A stretch of 64,000 bases of DNA, taken from the NCBI GenBank assembly GCA_934271275.1, contig CAKQRD010000002.1, forward strand, positions 62,001 through 126,000, given 5' to 3'. How positions within the stretch are numbered: position 1 is the stretch's first letter; the number at the start of each line of letters is the position of its first letter. This DNA is from an uncultured Clostridia bacterium. Lineage in GTDB: Bacteria; Bacillota; Clostridia; Christensenellales; Borkfalkiaceae. The notes under the pieces were generated by a model. The model saw only the letters and a program-made list of their open reading frames with translations, did no database searches and was not told the DNA's origin. Shown here in pieces: positions 35,154-44,549 of this stretch. A program made the position numbers and the translations under genes.

Positions 35154-36344
35154 TTATCTTTCGTAAATGACTTTGCCCGCTCTTATGGTTTTGAGAACGT
35201 TGAAGTCTTTGTCGAGAATCACGAAATCCGCGTCTTTGCCGACTTTGATACTGCCTTTCGTTTCCGATAAGCCCATCATTCTCGCAGGGTTTTTGGTTGC
35301 GAAATCCACCGCTTCCGTAAAGGGAACGCCGACTTTTTCGGTCATATTTTTAACGGCTACGTTCATTTTAAGAACGCTGCCCGCAAGTGTGCCGTCAGCA
35401 AGCCGCGCTTCGCCGTTTTTAACGAATACCTTTTGTCCGCCGAGTTCGCTTTCGCCGTCGGGCATGCCCTTCGCGCGCATCGCGTCGGTTATGAGCGTTA
35501 TTTTTTCTTTCGGTTTATTTTTTACCAAAAGCTTTATCGCAGGCACGGAAACGTGAATGGTATCCGCGATTATTTCGGTTTGAAGCTCGTCTAATAAAAG
35601 CGCCGCGCCGACCGTGCCTATATCTCTGTGATGAAGCGGGCTTTGTGCGTTATACGTGTGCGTTATCCCGACCGCGCCCGCCTTTACCGCGTTTTCTATA
35701 TCGGCAAATTTTGCCGACGTATGCCCGACAGAAGCGTTCACCCCCGTTTCTTTAAGCTCTTTTATAAGCTCTTCCGCGCCGTCTTTTTCGGGTGCGAGAG
35801 TTACCGTTCTTATACAGCCGCCGCTCGCTTCCTGATATTCGCGGAATACCTCAACGCTCGGTGCGGCAACGTATTCGAGAGGCTGCGCGCCCTTGAATTT
35901 TTCCGCAATGAACGGACCTTCGAGATGTACGCCGTATATATACGCGCCCTCGTCGCAATTCTTTTCTCTGTAAGTTTTAACCGCAGAAAGAGCCTTCTTT
36001 ATATTCTCGGGGCTTTGAGTCATAGTGGTCGCAAGGAATGTTGCCGTACCGTCGGCTGCAAGCGTTTTCGCCACCGTGAAAAGCGCTTCTTCCGTGCCGT
36101 CCATCGCGTCCGAACCGCCCGCGCCGTGAACGTGCGTGTCGATAAACGCGGGCAAAACGACCGCGCCTTCGGGAACGGCTATTTCTTCCGCCGCCGCGGC
36201 TTCCGCGGGTTTTTCTCCGCAGGCTTTACCGCAATTTTCGCCACAGCTTTTGCCGATACAGACGATTTTTTCGTCGAAATAAAGGTCGGTGCGTTTTATT
36301 CCCTCTCCCTCGACGTATACGTTTGCGTTACAAAACTTTTTCAT
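35154..36344 (-). CDS. nagA: N-acetylglucosamine-6-phosphate deacetylase
   Basis: 396 residues from the ATG at 36344; AAGAAGG suits it better than an upstream GTG. It removes acetate from GlcNAc-6-P in the cytoplasm. Motifs: FIDTHVHGAGG, YGVHLEGPFI with the metal-binding Glu, SVGHTSA, ITHTYNAQSPLHHRD and LITDAM with the catalytic Asp. Unusual feature: the strand before the active-site HxH carries a Cys/Glu/Ala-rich insert (about residues 30-55, CGENCGKACGEKPAEAAAAEE). No nagB nearby. It may act together with NahK further right in amino-sugar use. Confidence 0.95.
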   Translation of the reverse strand: MKKFCNANVYVEGEGIKRTDLYFDEKIVCIGKSCGENCGKACGEKPAEAAAAEEIAVPEGAVVLPAFIDTHVHGAGGSDAMDGTEEALFTVAKTLAADGTATFLATTMTQSPENIKKALSAVKTYREKNCDEGAYIYGVHLEGPFIAEKFKGAQPLEYVAAPSVEVFREYQEASGGCIRTVTLAPEKDGAEELIKELKETGVNASVGHTSAKFADIENAVKAGAVGITHTYNAQSPLHHRDIGTVGAALLLDELQTEIIADTIHVSVPAIKLLVKNKPKEKITLITDAMRAKGMPDGESELGGQKVFVKNGEARLADGTLAGSVLKMNVAVKNMTEKVGVPFTEAVDFATKNPARMMGLSETKGSIKVGKDADFVILDKDFNVLKTIRAGKVIYER

Positions 36345-36398
36345 ATTAAACACCTTCTTTTTTATTAAATTTGTCTTAATTTATCCGTCGTTAAAATT

Positions 36399-37664
36399 CT
36401 ATTTTCTCACCGCGCCGTCGCCCGTGACGACGTATTTCGTGGTTAATAAGGCGTCAAGTCCCATAGGTCCTCTCGCGTGGAGCTTCTGGGTGGAAATGCC
36501 TATTTCCGCGCCGAGTCCGAACACGAATCCGTCCGAAAATCTGGTGGAAGCGTTTTCGTACACGACGGCGGAATCGACCTCCGTCAAAAACCTCTGCGCG
36601 TTTTCTTTATTTTCCGTCATAATCGCGTCCGAATGGTGAGTGCCGTGTTCGTTTATATGCTCTATCGCCTCGCCTGCGCCGTCAACGGTTTTCACCGAAA
36701 TTATAGCGTCGTCGTACTCGGCGTAAAAATCGTCTTCCGTTGCCTTTTTAAGATACGGATACCCCGCCTTTTCAAGCACTTCGTAAGACCTTTCGTCCGC
36801 GCGGATTTCAATCGCCTTTTCTTTCAGTCTTTTTGCGACAGCGGGCAGAACTCTTGCGAGCGCGGCGGAATGGAACACGAGCGATTCGCAGGCGTTACAT
36901 ACCCCGTATCTCTGCGTTTTCGCGTTGAATACTACCGTCGCGGTCTTTTCCGTATCCGCCGTTTCGTCGATATATATATGGCAGTTGCCGAGTCCCGTTT
37001 CTATAACGGGAACGGTAGCCTCTCTCAAAGCGGTTTTTATGAGCGACGCGCCGCCTCTCGGTATCAGCAAATCGACGTATTCGTTGAGCTTCATAAACGC
37101 CGTAGCCGTCTCGCGCGAAGTATCTTCTATAAGTGTAACGGCGTTCTCGTCCTCGCCGCATTCTTTTATCGCCTTTTTAAGCACTGAAACTATCGCCGCG
37201 TTTGAGCGAAGCGCGTCGCTGCCGCCCTTCAATATCGTCGCGTTGCCCGTTTTGTAGCACAGCGCGAACGCGTCCGCCGTCACGTTCGGACGGGACTCGA
37301 AAATTATCCCGATAACGCCGAACGGCACGGTTACTTTCTTTACCGAAATACCCTGATACTCGTTTTCGTACGAATAAACGACTTTGCCGAGCGGATTTTT
37401 CAGCTCCGCGACCTGTTCGAGACCTACGGCAATCCCTTCCAGAACCTTATCCGTTACGGTAAGTCTGTCTATAAAGGCTTCGCTGATGCCGTTCTTTCGT
37501 GCAAGCTCCACGTCCTTCGCGTTCTCGGTCTTGACGTACTCCGCGTTTTCGCGAAGAAGGCGCGCCGCAACGACAAGCACTTCGTTCTTTTTTTCTTCGG
37601 TCACGGAAAGAAGGCTTTTCGCCGCCGCCTTTGCCGCTTTTCCCGCTGTTATCAAATCAAACAT
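36399..37664 (-). CDS. proA: Glutamate-5-semialdehyde dehydrogenase (gamma-glutamyl phosphate reductase)
   Basis: 421 residues, typical length. NADPH-dependent step of proline synthesis that reduces gamma-glutamyl phosphate. Aldehyde-dehydrogenase-like fold with PFGVIGIIFESRPNVTADA near residue 115, LIPRGGASLI, and the catalytic Cys in QRYGVCNACESLVFH, ending GPMGLDALLTTKYVV. RBS AGAGGAAA. proB, usually beside it, is absent from this window. Confidence 0.97.
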   Translation of the reverse strand: MFDLITAGKAAKAAAKSLLSVTEEKKNEVLVVAARLLRENAEYVKTENAKDVELARKNGISEAFIDRLTVTDKVLEGIAVGLEQVAELKNPLGKVVYSYENEYQGISVKKVTVPFGVIGIIFESRPNVTADAFALCYKTGNATILKGGSDALRSNAAIVSVLKKAIKECGEDENAVTLIEDTSRETATAFMKLNEYVDLLIPRGGASLIKTALREATVPVIETGLGNCHIYIDETADTEKTATVVFNAKTQRYGVCNACESLVFHSAALARVLPAVAKRLKEKAIEIRADERSYEVLEKAGYPYLKKATEDDFYAEYDDAIISVKTVDGAGEAIEHINEHGTHHSDAIMTENKENAQRFLTEVDSAVVYENASTRFSDGFVFGLGAEIGISTQKLHARGPMGLDALLTTKYVVTGDGAVRK

Positions 37665-37733
37665 AATCTTTTCCTCTTTTTTCGGTTTCGGAATACGATT
37701 GCGCGAGTCTCATTTGCGCGAAGGCTTCCGCGT

Positions 37734-38396
37734 TTATTTCGCTTCCGCTCCTTTGTCGCAACTCTTTTTCTCGCCCTTTCTCTTAAACCCAAGCTTTCTT
37801 GCAACTCTTCCGAGTTTCGCTCTTATTCCGCGGAAAAAATAAAAGATTTTCAGCCTTATCTTTCTGCGAATTTTTCTTCCGTACCAGCTCTCGACTTCTT
37901 TTTTATACTTCTCGTCGCCGACGGATATAAATTTTTTGCCGCGGTAAAAGCCTTCCATAACGCCTATAACCTGCTCTTCTTTTACCCGCTCCAAAGCGAA
38001 CTGGCTGTCCCCGCAAATGATATAGCCGCCGCCCGTCGCTTCCATTACTCTGTGGAGAACGTATTTATTCCCCGCGCGGATATACAGCGCGACGTCGTAC
38101 CGTTTGAGCCGTTCTTTTTTTGCGGTCACTATCACGGACTGCCCGCGGTTTTTAAGCGTAGGCCACATACTCACGCCGCTCGGAACGAACGCTATCGCTC
38201 CGTTTTTAGCAAGCTCCGCCGCATAGTCGCTTTTCTCCGCACCCGCGTTTTCCGCGCCCGTTTCGTTTTCGGATACCGAATTTTCCGCGCCCACGATTTC
38301 GGCTACCGTTTTTTTTACTGTCGCAGTTTCGGCGGCTTCGCTTTTTTCGGATTTGATGTTTTCGGCTTCGGTTTCGGCAACCTCTTTCCCGGACAT
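37734..38396 (-). CDS. S24/S26-family peptidase-like protein with Ser-His active site pattern
   Basis: 220 residues from the ATG at 38396, directly after the stop of the PII-like gene. A Glu/Ala/Lys-rich low-complexity N-terminus (about 1-65) precedes the peptidase region. The serine motif is PSGVSMWPTL (about 80). LHRVMEATGGGYIICGDS follows, with His where bacterial signal peptidase I has Lys, as in SipW/archaeal-type enzymes. A highly basic C-terminus (RRKIRLKIFYFF..) may touch the membrane; no clear transmembrane anchor. It could be a peptidase or a regulator-type relative. Confidence 0.7.
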   Translation of the reverse strand: MSGKEVAETEAENIKSEKSEAAETATVKKTVAEIVGAENSVSENETGAENAGAEKSDYAAELAKNGAIAFVPSGVSMWPTLKNRGQSVIVTAKKERLKRYDVALYIRAGNKYVLHRVMEATGGGYIICGDSQFALERVKEEQVIGVMEGFYRGKKFISVGDEKYKKEVESWYGRKIRRKIRLKIFYFFRGIRAKLGRVARKLGFKRKGEKKSCDKGAEAK

Positions 38397-38397
38397 A

Positions 38398-39078
38398 TTA
38401 AGCCTCTGCGTCCATACCGGCGATACCGGCAACCGCGTCTATCGGGAGCGAGAACACTATGCCGTGCGCACCCGAGGCTTTGCCCGCCTTTTCCATAATG
38501 GCGTGCATAATATCGTCTCGTTTTTCGCGCTTTGCGACTATATAAATAATCTCTTTATCCGCGCTTATGGTTATGCCGAAAAATTTGGCGATAGCCGCGC
38601 CCGTGCCTTTCGCGCGGACGACCGTGCCACCCGTAGCTCCCGCACCGCGAGCCGCTTCCATAACCGTGTCGCTGTTGCCCTTATCCGCGATTACCGTAAG
38701 CATAACGCATTTATATTCAGTATTTTCCATAGCAATCCGCTCTCCTTTATCCGTTTCTTCCGAAAAATATTTTAAGGACGACTCTCCGCCTATTCCGTCT
38801 ATCGGCAGTATCACGGCTATTCCGCCGCCCGCCGCCGCAAGATTCATTTCATCATACAGTCCTTTTCTTATCTCCGCGGCTTTACCGCCCTCCGCAATGA
38901 AACCGAGTATGATTTTTTCGGTTTTTTCAAGTCCGAACGAGTCGAGAACCGAGGGCATCGCCGTGCCGTTCGCAAGCGTTTCTATAATGTTTTTAACGCC
39001 GCGACCTTTCAGAAATTCCTCGAAATCCCCGCCGTATTCTCTGTCCGTTATTATCATAACGTATTTATATCCCGTCAT
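38398..39078 (-). CDS. Tandem PII-like (GlnB-fold) signalling protein
   Basis: 226 residues made of two PII-like domains (about 1-105 and 117-226). Each ends in a similar strand, GIAVILPIDGIGG and GIVFSLPIDAVAGIAG. The second domain has a T-loop-like region GATGGTVVRAKG. PII proteins bind ATP/ADP and small metabolites and control transporters or enzymes. Here the gene lies 13 bases after a DUF1538 transporter gene and very likely controls it. RBS AGAAGG. Confidence 0.8.
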   Translation of the reverse strand: MTGYKYVMIITDREYGGDFEEFLKGRGVKNIIETLANGTAMPSVLDSFGLEKTEKIILGFIAEGGKAAEIRKGLYDEMNLAAAGGGIAVILPIDGIGGESSLKYFSEETDKGERIAMENTEYKCVMLTVIADKGNSDTVMEAARGAGATGGTVVRAKGTGAAIAKFFGITISADKEIIYIVAKREKRDDIMHAIMEKAGKASGAHGIVFSLPIDAVAGIAGMDAEA

Positions 39079-39091
39079 AAAACCTTCTCTC

Positions 39092-40627
39092 CTATCCTAT
39101 TATCTCTTCCTTTTCGGAAGCTTCCGCCTTTCTTTCCGCCGCCTTCTGTTTGAGCTTATACACGAGTCCTAATATCTGAATCGTGATAAGCGGCGTCATC
39201 GCGACGAATGCAACCACGCCGAAGCCTTCGGTTGCGATTGCGGCTTCTCCGCTTACCGCCCTGCAAAAGCCGAGCGCGAGCGGCAGAACGAAGCCCGAGG
39301 TCATCGCGCCAGAAGCGACTCCGCCCGAGTCGAACGCTATCGCCGTGAATATATCCGGTACGACGAACGACAGCGTGAGGGCTATAACGTATGCGGGCAG
39401 AAGGAAATACATTATAGGTATATGTAAAAGTATCCGAAGCATAGACAGCGCAACCGAAACGCCAACGCCTATCATAAGGCTGACCGAGAGTGCCTTCTTC
39501 GGTACTGCGCCCGCAGTAATTTCATAAACCTGCTTGGTAAGAACGTGTACCGCGGGTTCTGCCGCAACTACGAAAAAGCCTATCAAGAAGCCTATCGGAA
39601 CCATTATCCATCTGTAAGAAAGATTTCCTATCGCCCCGCCGACGTAATTGCCGACCTGCAAGAAGCCCACGTTTACCCCGAGCAAAAACAGCACGAGACC
39701 GACGTACGTATACAAAAGACCGATTACGATTTTCACCGTGCTTCTTTTATCGTTCTTGTTTCCGAAAAGACGGAACACGAAATAGAAACAGGCTATCGGC
39801 AACAACGCTATCGCGACTTCCTTCATATACGCGGGAAGTCTTATCGCAAATTCTCTCAACAACTCTCTCGAATCGTTTACGACTATAGTTTCCGTCTGCG
39901 TCACGTCGAAAGAGTCGGGACGATATATCATACCGAGTACCATCACCGCGAGAATCGGTCCGACGGAGCAAAGGGCGGTCAGACCGAAGCTGTCTTCTTC
40001 CGCGCTGTCGTCGTTACGCATCGCCGCGATACCCGTACCGATAGCGATTATGAACGGAACGCTCATAGGTCCGGTCGTCACCCCGCCCGAGTCGAACGCG
40101 AGCGGCACGAAAGTTTCCGGCACGAAAAACGAAAGCGTAAACACCAACGTATACAACACGAGAAGAACGTATTTAAGCTTTATTTTAAGCACTATACGGA
40201 GAAACGCGACGACGAGGAACACGCCCACGCCCGCGCCGACCGTGAGAAGCAACACCCAACTGTTCACCGTTGCGGAAAGCTGCCCCGCAAGCACTTGAAG
40301 GTCTGGCTCCGATATGGTGATAAGCACGCCGAGAACGAAAAACACGGGAATTATCAGCCAGATTTTCTTTGAACGCATAACCGTCGAGCCGACGTATTCG
40401 CCTATCGGCGTCATTGCGGCGTCCGCACCGAGGGTAAAAAGTCCTATGCCGATTATGGTTAAAAGCGCGCCGAGAAGGAACGTGAGAAAAAGACCGCTCT
40501 CTATCGGCGTAACCGTCGCGCACAGCACGAAAACTATAAGCGTTATAGGCAAAACCGAGGAAAACGCCTCTTTTATCTTGTCTAAAACTACGGTTTTTGT
40601 TCTTCTGAAAGCCGTTCTGCCCTTCAC
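39092..40627 (-). CDS. DUF1538 membrane transporter, two-domain fusion (UmpAB-like)
   Basis: 511 residues with about 12 membrane helices. The two halves are duplicated: each contains a SEPDLQVLAGQLS or AEPAVHVLTKQVY segment, and the block FVPETFVPLAFDSGGVTTGPMSVPF / VVPDIFTAIAFDSGGVASGAMTSGF. This is the DUF1538 signature. In Halomonas two separate DUF1538 proteins (UmpA and UmpB) were reported to work as a Na+/H+ antiporter. Here both halves are in one chain. The start is GTG with AAAAGGAG upstream. Transported ion not provable from sequence. Confidence 0.85.
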   Translation of the reverse strand: MKGRTAFRRTKTVVLDKIKEAFSSVLPITLIVFVLCATVTPIESGLFLTFLLGALLTIIGIGLFTLGADAAMTPIGEYVGSTVMRSKKIWLIIPVFFVLGVLITISEPDLQVLAGQLSATVNSWVLLLTVGAGVGVFLVVAFLRIVLKIKLKYVLLVLYTLVFTLSFFVPETFVPLAFDSGGVTTGPMSVPFIIAIGTGIAAMRNDDSAEEDSFGLTALCSVGPILAVMVLGMIYRPDSFDVTQTETIVVNDSRELLREFAIRLPAYMKEVAIALLPIACFYFVFRLFGNKNDKRSTVKIVIGLLYTYVGLVLFLLGVNVGFLQVGNYVGGAIGNLSYRWIMVPIGFLIGFFVVAAEPAVHVLTKQVYEITAGAVPKKALSVSLMIGVGVSVALSMLRILLHIPIMYFLLPAYVIALTLSFVVPDIFTAIAFDSGGVASGAMTSGFVLPLALGFCRAVSGEAAIATEGFGVVAFVAMTPLITIQILGLVYKLKQKAAERKAEASEKEEIIG

Positions 40628-40821
40628 CTTTCGTCTCCTTTTCTCTTTTTCGTTCCCTTTTATAAACCGCTAAAAAATCGGTTCTTTTATCTTCTTCGTA
40701 AAATTTATACGCGTAAATCGCAAACGCTCGCTAATCAAATTCTCTCCGCGATATAACCCATATAAGCGCCCGTATACGCGACAATCGCGCGAAAACTCCC
40801 TGCAAATTCGCGCGGTTCGTT

Positions 40822-41496
40822 TTATAAAAACTTTTCTATATCTATAAGTTTTTTTACTTCCGTCACGCCGTCCGGAACGGTTTTGCCGAGTTCTCCTTGG
40901 TTAAACCAAAAGGTTTTTATTCCGTAATTCACCGCCCCCGCGACGTCCGCGGTGAACGAATCACCTATCATAACGGTTTCTTCCTTTTTTACCGGTGCAA
41001 GCGTCTTAAAGCAAACGGCGAAAAAACGCGGATCGGGCTTTGCAAAGCCTATTTCCTCCGAAACGAATTCGTGCGTGAAATATTTTTTCAGTCCCGAAAA
41101 TCTCAATCTCGTTTTATTCTGTACCGTGGGCGCGTTGCTCGCCGTGCAAAGGGTATATTTTGCCGAAAGATAAGTTAAAAGCTCTTCCGCGCCATCCATT
41201 TTCACCGCGCAATGATTAAGATTTTCCAAAAAGGACTTTTCGACCGCCGTTCCGTCGTAATCGAGACCGAGCCGACCGAGAATTATATCAAAACGCTTTG
41301 CGTGCAGCTCCGCGCGCGTCAGCTCCCCGCTTTCTATTTGCAACCACAGAGAGTCGTTCACGCTTTTAAAAGTCGCGAAATGCTCTTTTACGAACGGCAG
41401 ACCGTGCGATAAAAAGGCTTCTTCCATCGCGAGCGCGGCGCTTGCGTTAAAATCGAGCAACGTGTTGTCTATATCGAGCAAAACCGCCTTTATCAT
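40822..41496 (-). CDS. HAD-superfamily hydrolase, YjjG/pyrimidine nucleotidase-like
   Basis: 224 residues. HAD motif I LDIDNTLLDF (nucleophile Asp8), motif II around TASNAP (about 117), motif III Lys in FAKPDPRFF and motif IV MIGDSFTADVAGA. The cap region of about 70 residues is helical, as in subfamily I. It dephosphorylates small phosphorylated metabolites, perhaps damaged or non-canonical nucleotides by resemblance to YjjG. RBS GGAGG. A promoter lies about 200 bases upstream. Confidence 0.88.
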   Translation of the reverse strand: MIKAVLLDIDNTLLDFNASAALAMEEAFLSHGLPFVKEHFATFKSVNDSLWLQIESGELTRAELHAKRFDIILGRLGLDYDGTAVEKSFLENLNHCAVKMDGAEELLTYLSAKYTLCTASNAPTVQNKTRLRFSGLKKYFTHEFVSEEIGFAKPDPRFFAVCFKTLAPVKKEETVMIGDSFTADVAGAVNYGIKTFWFNQGELGKTVPDGVTEVKKLIDIEKFL

Positions 41497-41690
41497 CGGT
41501 ACTTTATCCTCCGCGCCGACGGAAACAAACGGAAACGTAGCGCCACCCGATACGCAATGCGCGGCAAAAGCGAACCGCGGTGCGGACGAAAGCGAAAACG
41601 ATAAAATAATCGAACGCGAAACGAGCCACGCCCACGCAAAAACGCCGTTTGTCGTCGGCTTTAATCTTACTTAATACTTACTCACTATAT

Positions 41691-41719
41691 ATTGTACTAT
41701 ATTTCCCGCTTTTTTTCAA
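41691..41719 (-). promoter_or_regulatory. Promoter of the HAD hydrolase gene
   Basis: Minus strand TTGAAA (41714-41719), 17-base spacer, TACAAT (41691-41696). Confidence 0.6.
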
Positions 41720-41756
41720 CGAAAAAATCGTGCAAAATACTCTTTTTTGCACGATT
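41720..41756 (-). terminator. Terminator after rlmD
   Basis: 11-bp arms ATCGTGCAAAA (41727-41737) and TTTTGCACGAT (41745-41755), followed on the minus strand by a T run. Confidence 0.85.
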
Positions 41757-41818
41757 AACGTTAAAATTATTTTTTTTATTTCTTCGTTTAATAACTTTTA
41801 CGCGCTCCCGCCTCTTTT

Positions 41819-43225
41819 CTACACGATTTTGGAAAGCACGCACAAGGTCTCTATATGTTTCGTCTGGGCGAACATATCGAACGGCTTCACCCCGATTATT
41901 TTGTAACGCGGTTTATACTCCGCCGCGCGCTTTATTCCGTTTTCCGCAAATTCGAGACTCCCGACCAGCAGCCCCACGTCTCTTGCTAGCGTCGAAGGTT
42001 TGCACGAAACGTACACGATTTTATCTACGTCGCTTTCTATAAGAGCTTTTATTACCTTCCCGTCGCAGCCCTTTCTCGGCGGGTCTAATATAACGGTAAC
42101 CTTGCCTCCCTCCGCCTTTTCTCTCTTTACCACGTCGGGCAGAATATCTTCGCACTTGCCGAGTATATTCTGCATTTTATCTTCTAACCCGTTAGCCTTT
42201 TTAACCTCGTCCGCAAACGCGACGGCTTCCGGCACGATTTCTATCCCTATCGCCTTTTTCGCAACGCCCGCAAGGAGCGCGGTCATCACTCCCGCGCCGC
42301 TGTAAGCGTCTATCACCGTAACGTTTTCGTCCGCGCCCGCCGCCGCAAGCACCGAAGAATATAGTTTGTTGCACACCGCGGAATTGACCTGCATAAAGCT
42401 TCTCACTCCCGCCTTATATTTCACCCCGAGCATTTCCGCAGAAAAATTCGCAGGACCTTTTATCAGTCTGAATTCTTCGCCGTAAATTACGTTGGTATTT
42501 TTCGGGTTTACGTTAACGTACAATGCAAACGGATATTTTACGGTTTCTTCTAAAATTTTCTCGAATTTCTCCGCGCCGCGGAAATTTTTGTCAGGCGTAA
42601 CGACGGTTATAAGCAGACTGCCTTTAACCTCTTTGACGGTTATTTCGCGAACGTCGCCCTGCCCCGTCGTCTCGTCGTACCCGCGATAGCCGTATTCCGA
42701 CATAAATCTTTTTACGGCGGCAATCACACGCCCCGTCCAAGGCGCGTTTATCGGGCAATCGTTTATCGGCACTACTCTGTGCGAATTTTCGGCGTAGAAC
42801 CCGACGACCGTTTCGCCGTTCTGCTCCGCCACGGGCAGTTGAAGATTGTTTCTGTATCCGTATTCCTCGCCGTGCGCCGCAGGACGAACCGAAACGTCCA
42901 GCCCCGCTATCTTTTTAAAGCAGTTCTCGACGTTTTTCTCTTTGATTCTAAGTTGTACGGGATATTTTATATGCTGAAGTCTGCACCCGCCGCACTTTCC
43001 GAACGCGGGACACGCGGGACGAACGCGCTCTTCCGCAGGCGTTAAGATTTCGAGGGCTTTGCCGTACGCGACGCCGTCTTTCACTTTAAGCACCTTATAG
43101 CGAACCTTTTCGCCCTTTACGGTGAACGGCACGAAAACGACTTCTTCGCCGTCCTTTATAACGCCCTCGCACTCCGAACCTATCGCGACGACCGTTCCCA
43201 CTCTTTCTTCGTTCTTCCTTAGCAT
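41819..43225 (-). CDS. rlmD: 23S rRNA (uracil-C5)-methyltransferase, RlmD/RumA family
   Basis: 468 residues. An N-terminal TRAM domain (about 5-60) precedes the iron-sulfur motif CPAFGKCGGC (C72, C78, C81). The SAM-dependent domain carries IDAYSGAGVMTALLA, LDPPRKGCDG and the catalytic Cys in VYVSCKPSTLARD. It methylates a uridine of 23S rRNA; related bacterial enzymes target U1939 or U747, so the exact position is inferred. Often called TrmA/RumA in Firmicutes. Confidence 0.93.
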   Translation of the reverse strand: MLRKNEERVGTVVAIGSECEGVIKDGEEVVFVPFTVKGEKVRYKVLKVKDGVAYGKALEILTPAEERVRPACPAFGKCGGCRLQHIKYPVQLRIKEKNVENCFKKIAGLDVSVRPAAHGEEYGYRNNLQLPVAEQNGETVVGFYAENSHRVVPINDCPINAPWTGRVIAAVKRFMSEYGYRGYDETTGQGDVREITVKEVKGSLLITVVTPDKNFRGAEKFEKILEETVKYPFALYVNVNPKNTNVIYGEEFRLIKGPANFSAEMLGVKYKAGVRSFMQVNSAVCNKLYSSVLAAAGADENVTVIDAYSGAGVMTALLAGVAKKAIGIEIVPEAVAFADEVKKANGLEDKMQNILGKCEDILPDVVKREKAEGGKVTVILDPPRKGCDGKVIKALIESDVDKIVYVSCKPSTLARDVGLLVGSLEFAENGIKRAAEYKPRYKIIGVKPFDMFAQTKHIETLCVLSKIV

Positions 43226-43354
43226 ATCTTAAAAGTATCCTGTTAGTTTTTTCGTCTTAACCCGTTTTTCCGCCGCTGAGCGGGCTGCTTTAAGTAGCCG
43301 TTCCGCCCGCCTCTTCCGCTACCTCGCGTTCTTTTGCTTCCTTATTCTTTATCG

Positions 43355-43903
43355 CTATTTTACTATTCTTTTAAGAACGCCGTCTAAAAAAGTTTTCGTG
43401 ACGACGACGTATCTGTCGTAAATAAAAAAGAAAATCAAGCCGATTACGGGAAGAATATACAAAATTCCGTCGCGAATCCATTCCGCCCACGCGGGAAGCG
43501 CGTCGAAAAAATTCACGCCCAGCACGAGCGAATAGTAAAAATACATTCCGTATACCGCCGCGACGCACCATATCGCCCCGACGATATAAATTATCGTTTT
43601 TTTAACCTGCTTTTCCGCCGCGAAATGCCTTATTATCGGGTATAGCCCGAAAAACGCCGCATACGCGGGAAAAACTATCGTGAGCGCGATTTTCGGGAGT
43701 GCGATTAAAAGAGCTATCGTTCCGCCCGCGAGAAACGAAAGCGCCGCGCCCTTATAAGAGCCGTAATACAGCGGCAGAATAACGAACGCGGAAGCGAGTA
43801 CGAGCGCGATTAAATCCGCAAAATCCAGATACGCGCCTACGATAAGACATATTGCGGTAAAGCCCGCGGAAACCGCAGACAACGCGATTACCTTGCTTTT
43901 CAT
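43355..43903 (-). CDS. Small integral membrane protein, function unknown
   Basis: 182 residues with about five hydrophobic helices and short loops. The pattern of helices (small-residue-rich, GAYLDFADLIALVLASAFVILPLYYG) recalls ECF-type S components, but no vitamin-binding signature is recognised. Starts 28 bases downstream of the stop of the J-domain-like gene, so probably in the same unit. Confidence 0.7.
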   Translation of the reverse strand: MKSKVIALSAVSAGFTAICLIVGAYLDFADLIALVLASAFVILPLYYGSYKGAALSFLAGGTIALLIALPKIALTIVFPAYAAFFGLYPIIRHFAAEKQVKKTIIYIVGAIWCVAAVYGMYFYYSLVLGVNFFDALPAWAEWIRDGILYILPVIGLIFFFIYDRYVVVTKTFLDGVLKRIVK

Positions 43904-43931
43904 TCTTTACGCCTTTTTACGCTTTTCGCGG

Positions 43932-44549
43932 TTATCTGCAACACATATTGCATAAAAGGTTTACACAACACCAAGTTCCGCAGAAAGAAAGACAATCGTT
44001 TGCGGCGCTTCCGCCCATCTGTTTATCGTCGCGATAGCCGTTCGCGCCGCCCGCGCCGTACGCGGTATTGCCCGAAGTGAACTGCCGCTCGTTAAATTCC
44101 ATTTTCTGCTTTAATTTGGTATAAGCGTCCGAATATTTCTGATTATGCGGCTCTATGTTCATAGCTATTTCGAGTTGCTTTTTACTCTCGTTAAGCCAGT
44201 TCTTTTTATAGAAAACGACCGATTGCAGATAGTGCCATTCCGCGCTTCTGTCGGTAACGTTATCGAGCGCGGTCTGCGCTTCCGCTATCTTGCCCGCTTT
44301 AAGAAGCTTTTCAACCTCTTCGAGACTTTCGGGTTCTTTGCCGTCGGGCTTTGCGGTATTTCTTCTCGACTCTTTTATTTCCTGATACGCCGTCTCGAGC
44401 TTGGTAAGGTTTTTGGCGGCGAGATTGCCCGCCTCGCCCTCTAAAAAACGATCTCTCGAATATTCGTCTTTAAGCCGCGAGTAAGCCGCTTCGATTTCTT
44501 CGTCGGTAGCGTTTTCGCTAACCCCTAAGATTTTGTAGAATTCTTGCAT
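43932..44549 (-). CDS. J-domain-like protein without HPD motif, cysteine-rich tail
   Basis: 205 residues. Residues 1-65 resemble a DnaJ J-domain (EFYKILGVSENATDEEIEAAYSRL). However, the loop that should hold His-Pro-Asp reads SRDRFLEG, so it probably does not stimulate Hsp70 ATPase in the usual way. A TPR-like helical stretch follows (about 80-150). The last 22 residues carry seven cysteines (CLSFCGTWCCVNLLCNMCC), perhaps metal-binding or lipid-modified. The start lies inside the DUF5685 gene (25-base overlap), so the two are tightly coupled. Confidence 0.8.
   Translation of the reverse strand: MQEFYKILGVSENATDEEIEAAYSRLKDEYSRDRFLEGEAGNLAAKNLTKLETAYQEIKESRRNTAKPDGKEPESLEEVEKLLKAGKIAEAQTALDNVTDRSAEWHYLQSVVFYKKNWLNESKKQLEIAMNIEPHNQKYSDAYTKLKQKMEFNERQFTSGNTAYGAGGANGYRDDKQMGGSAANDCLSFCGTWCCVNLLCNMCCR

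Larger units (their letters stand above)
41497..41818. other. Intergenic region between the HAD gene and rlmD
   Basis: 322 bases. Contains the HAD promoter and its leader of about 190 bases, and the rlmD terminator. No reading frame of interest and no riboswitch recognised in the leader. Confidence 0.6.

Noticed and set aside
43280..43310. GCGGGC/GCCCGC hairpin downstream of the small membrane protein gene
   Set aside because: No T run follows on either strand, so I do not call it a terminator.
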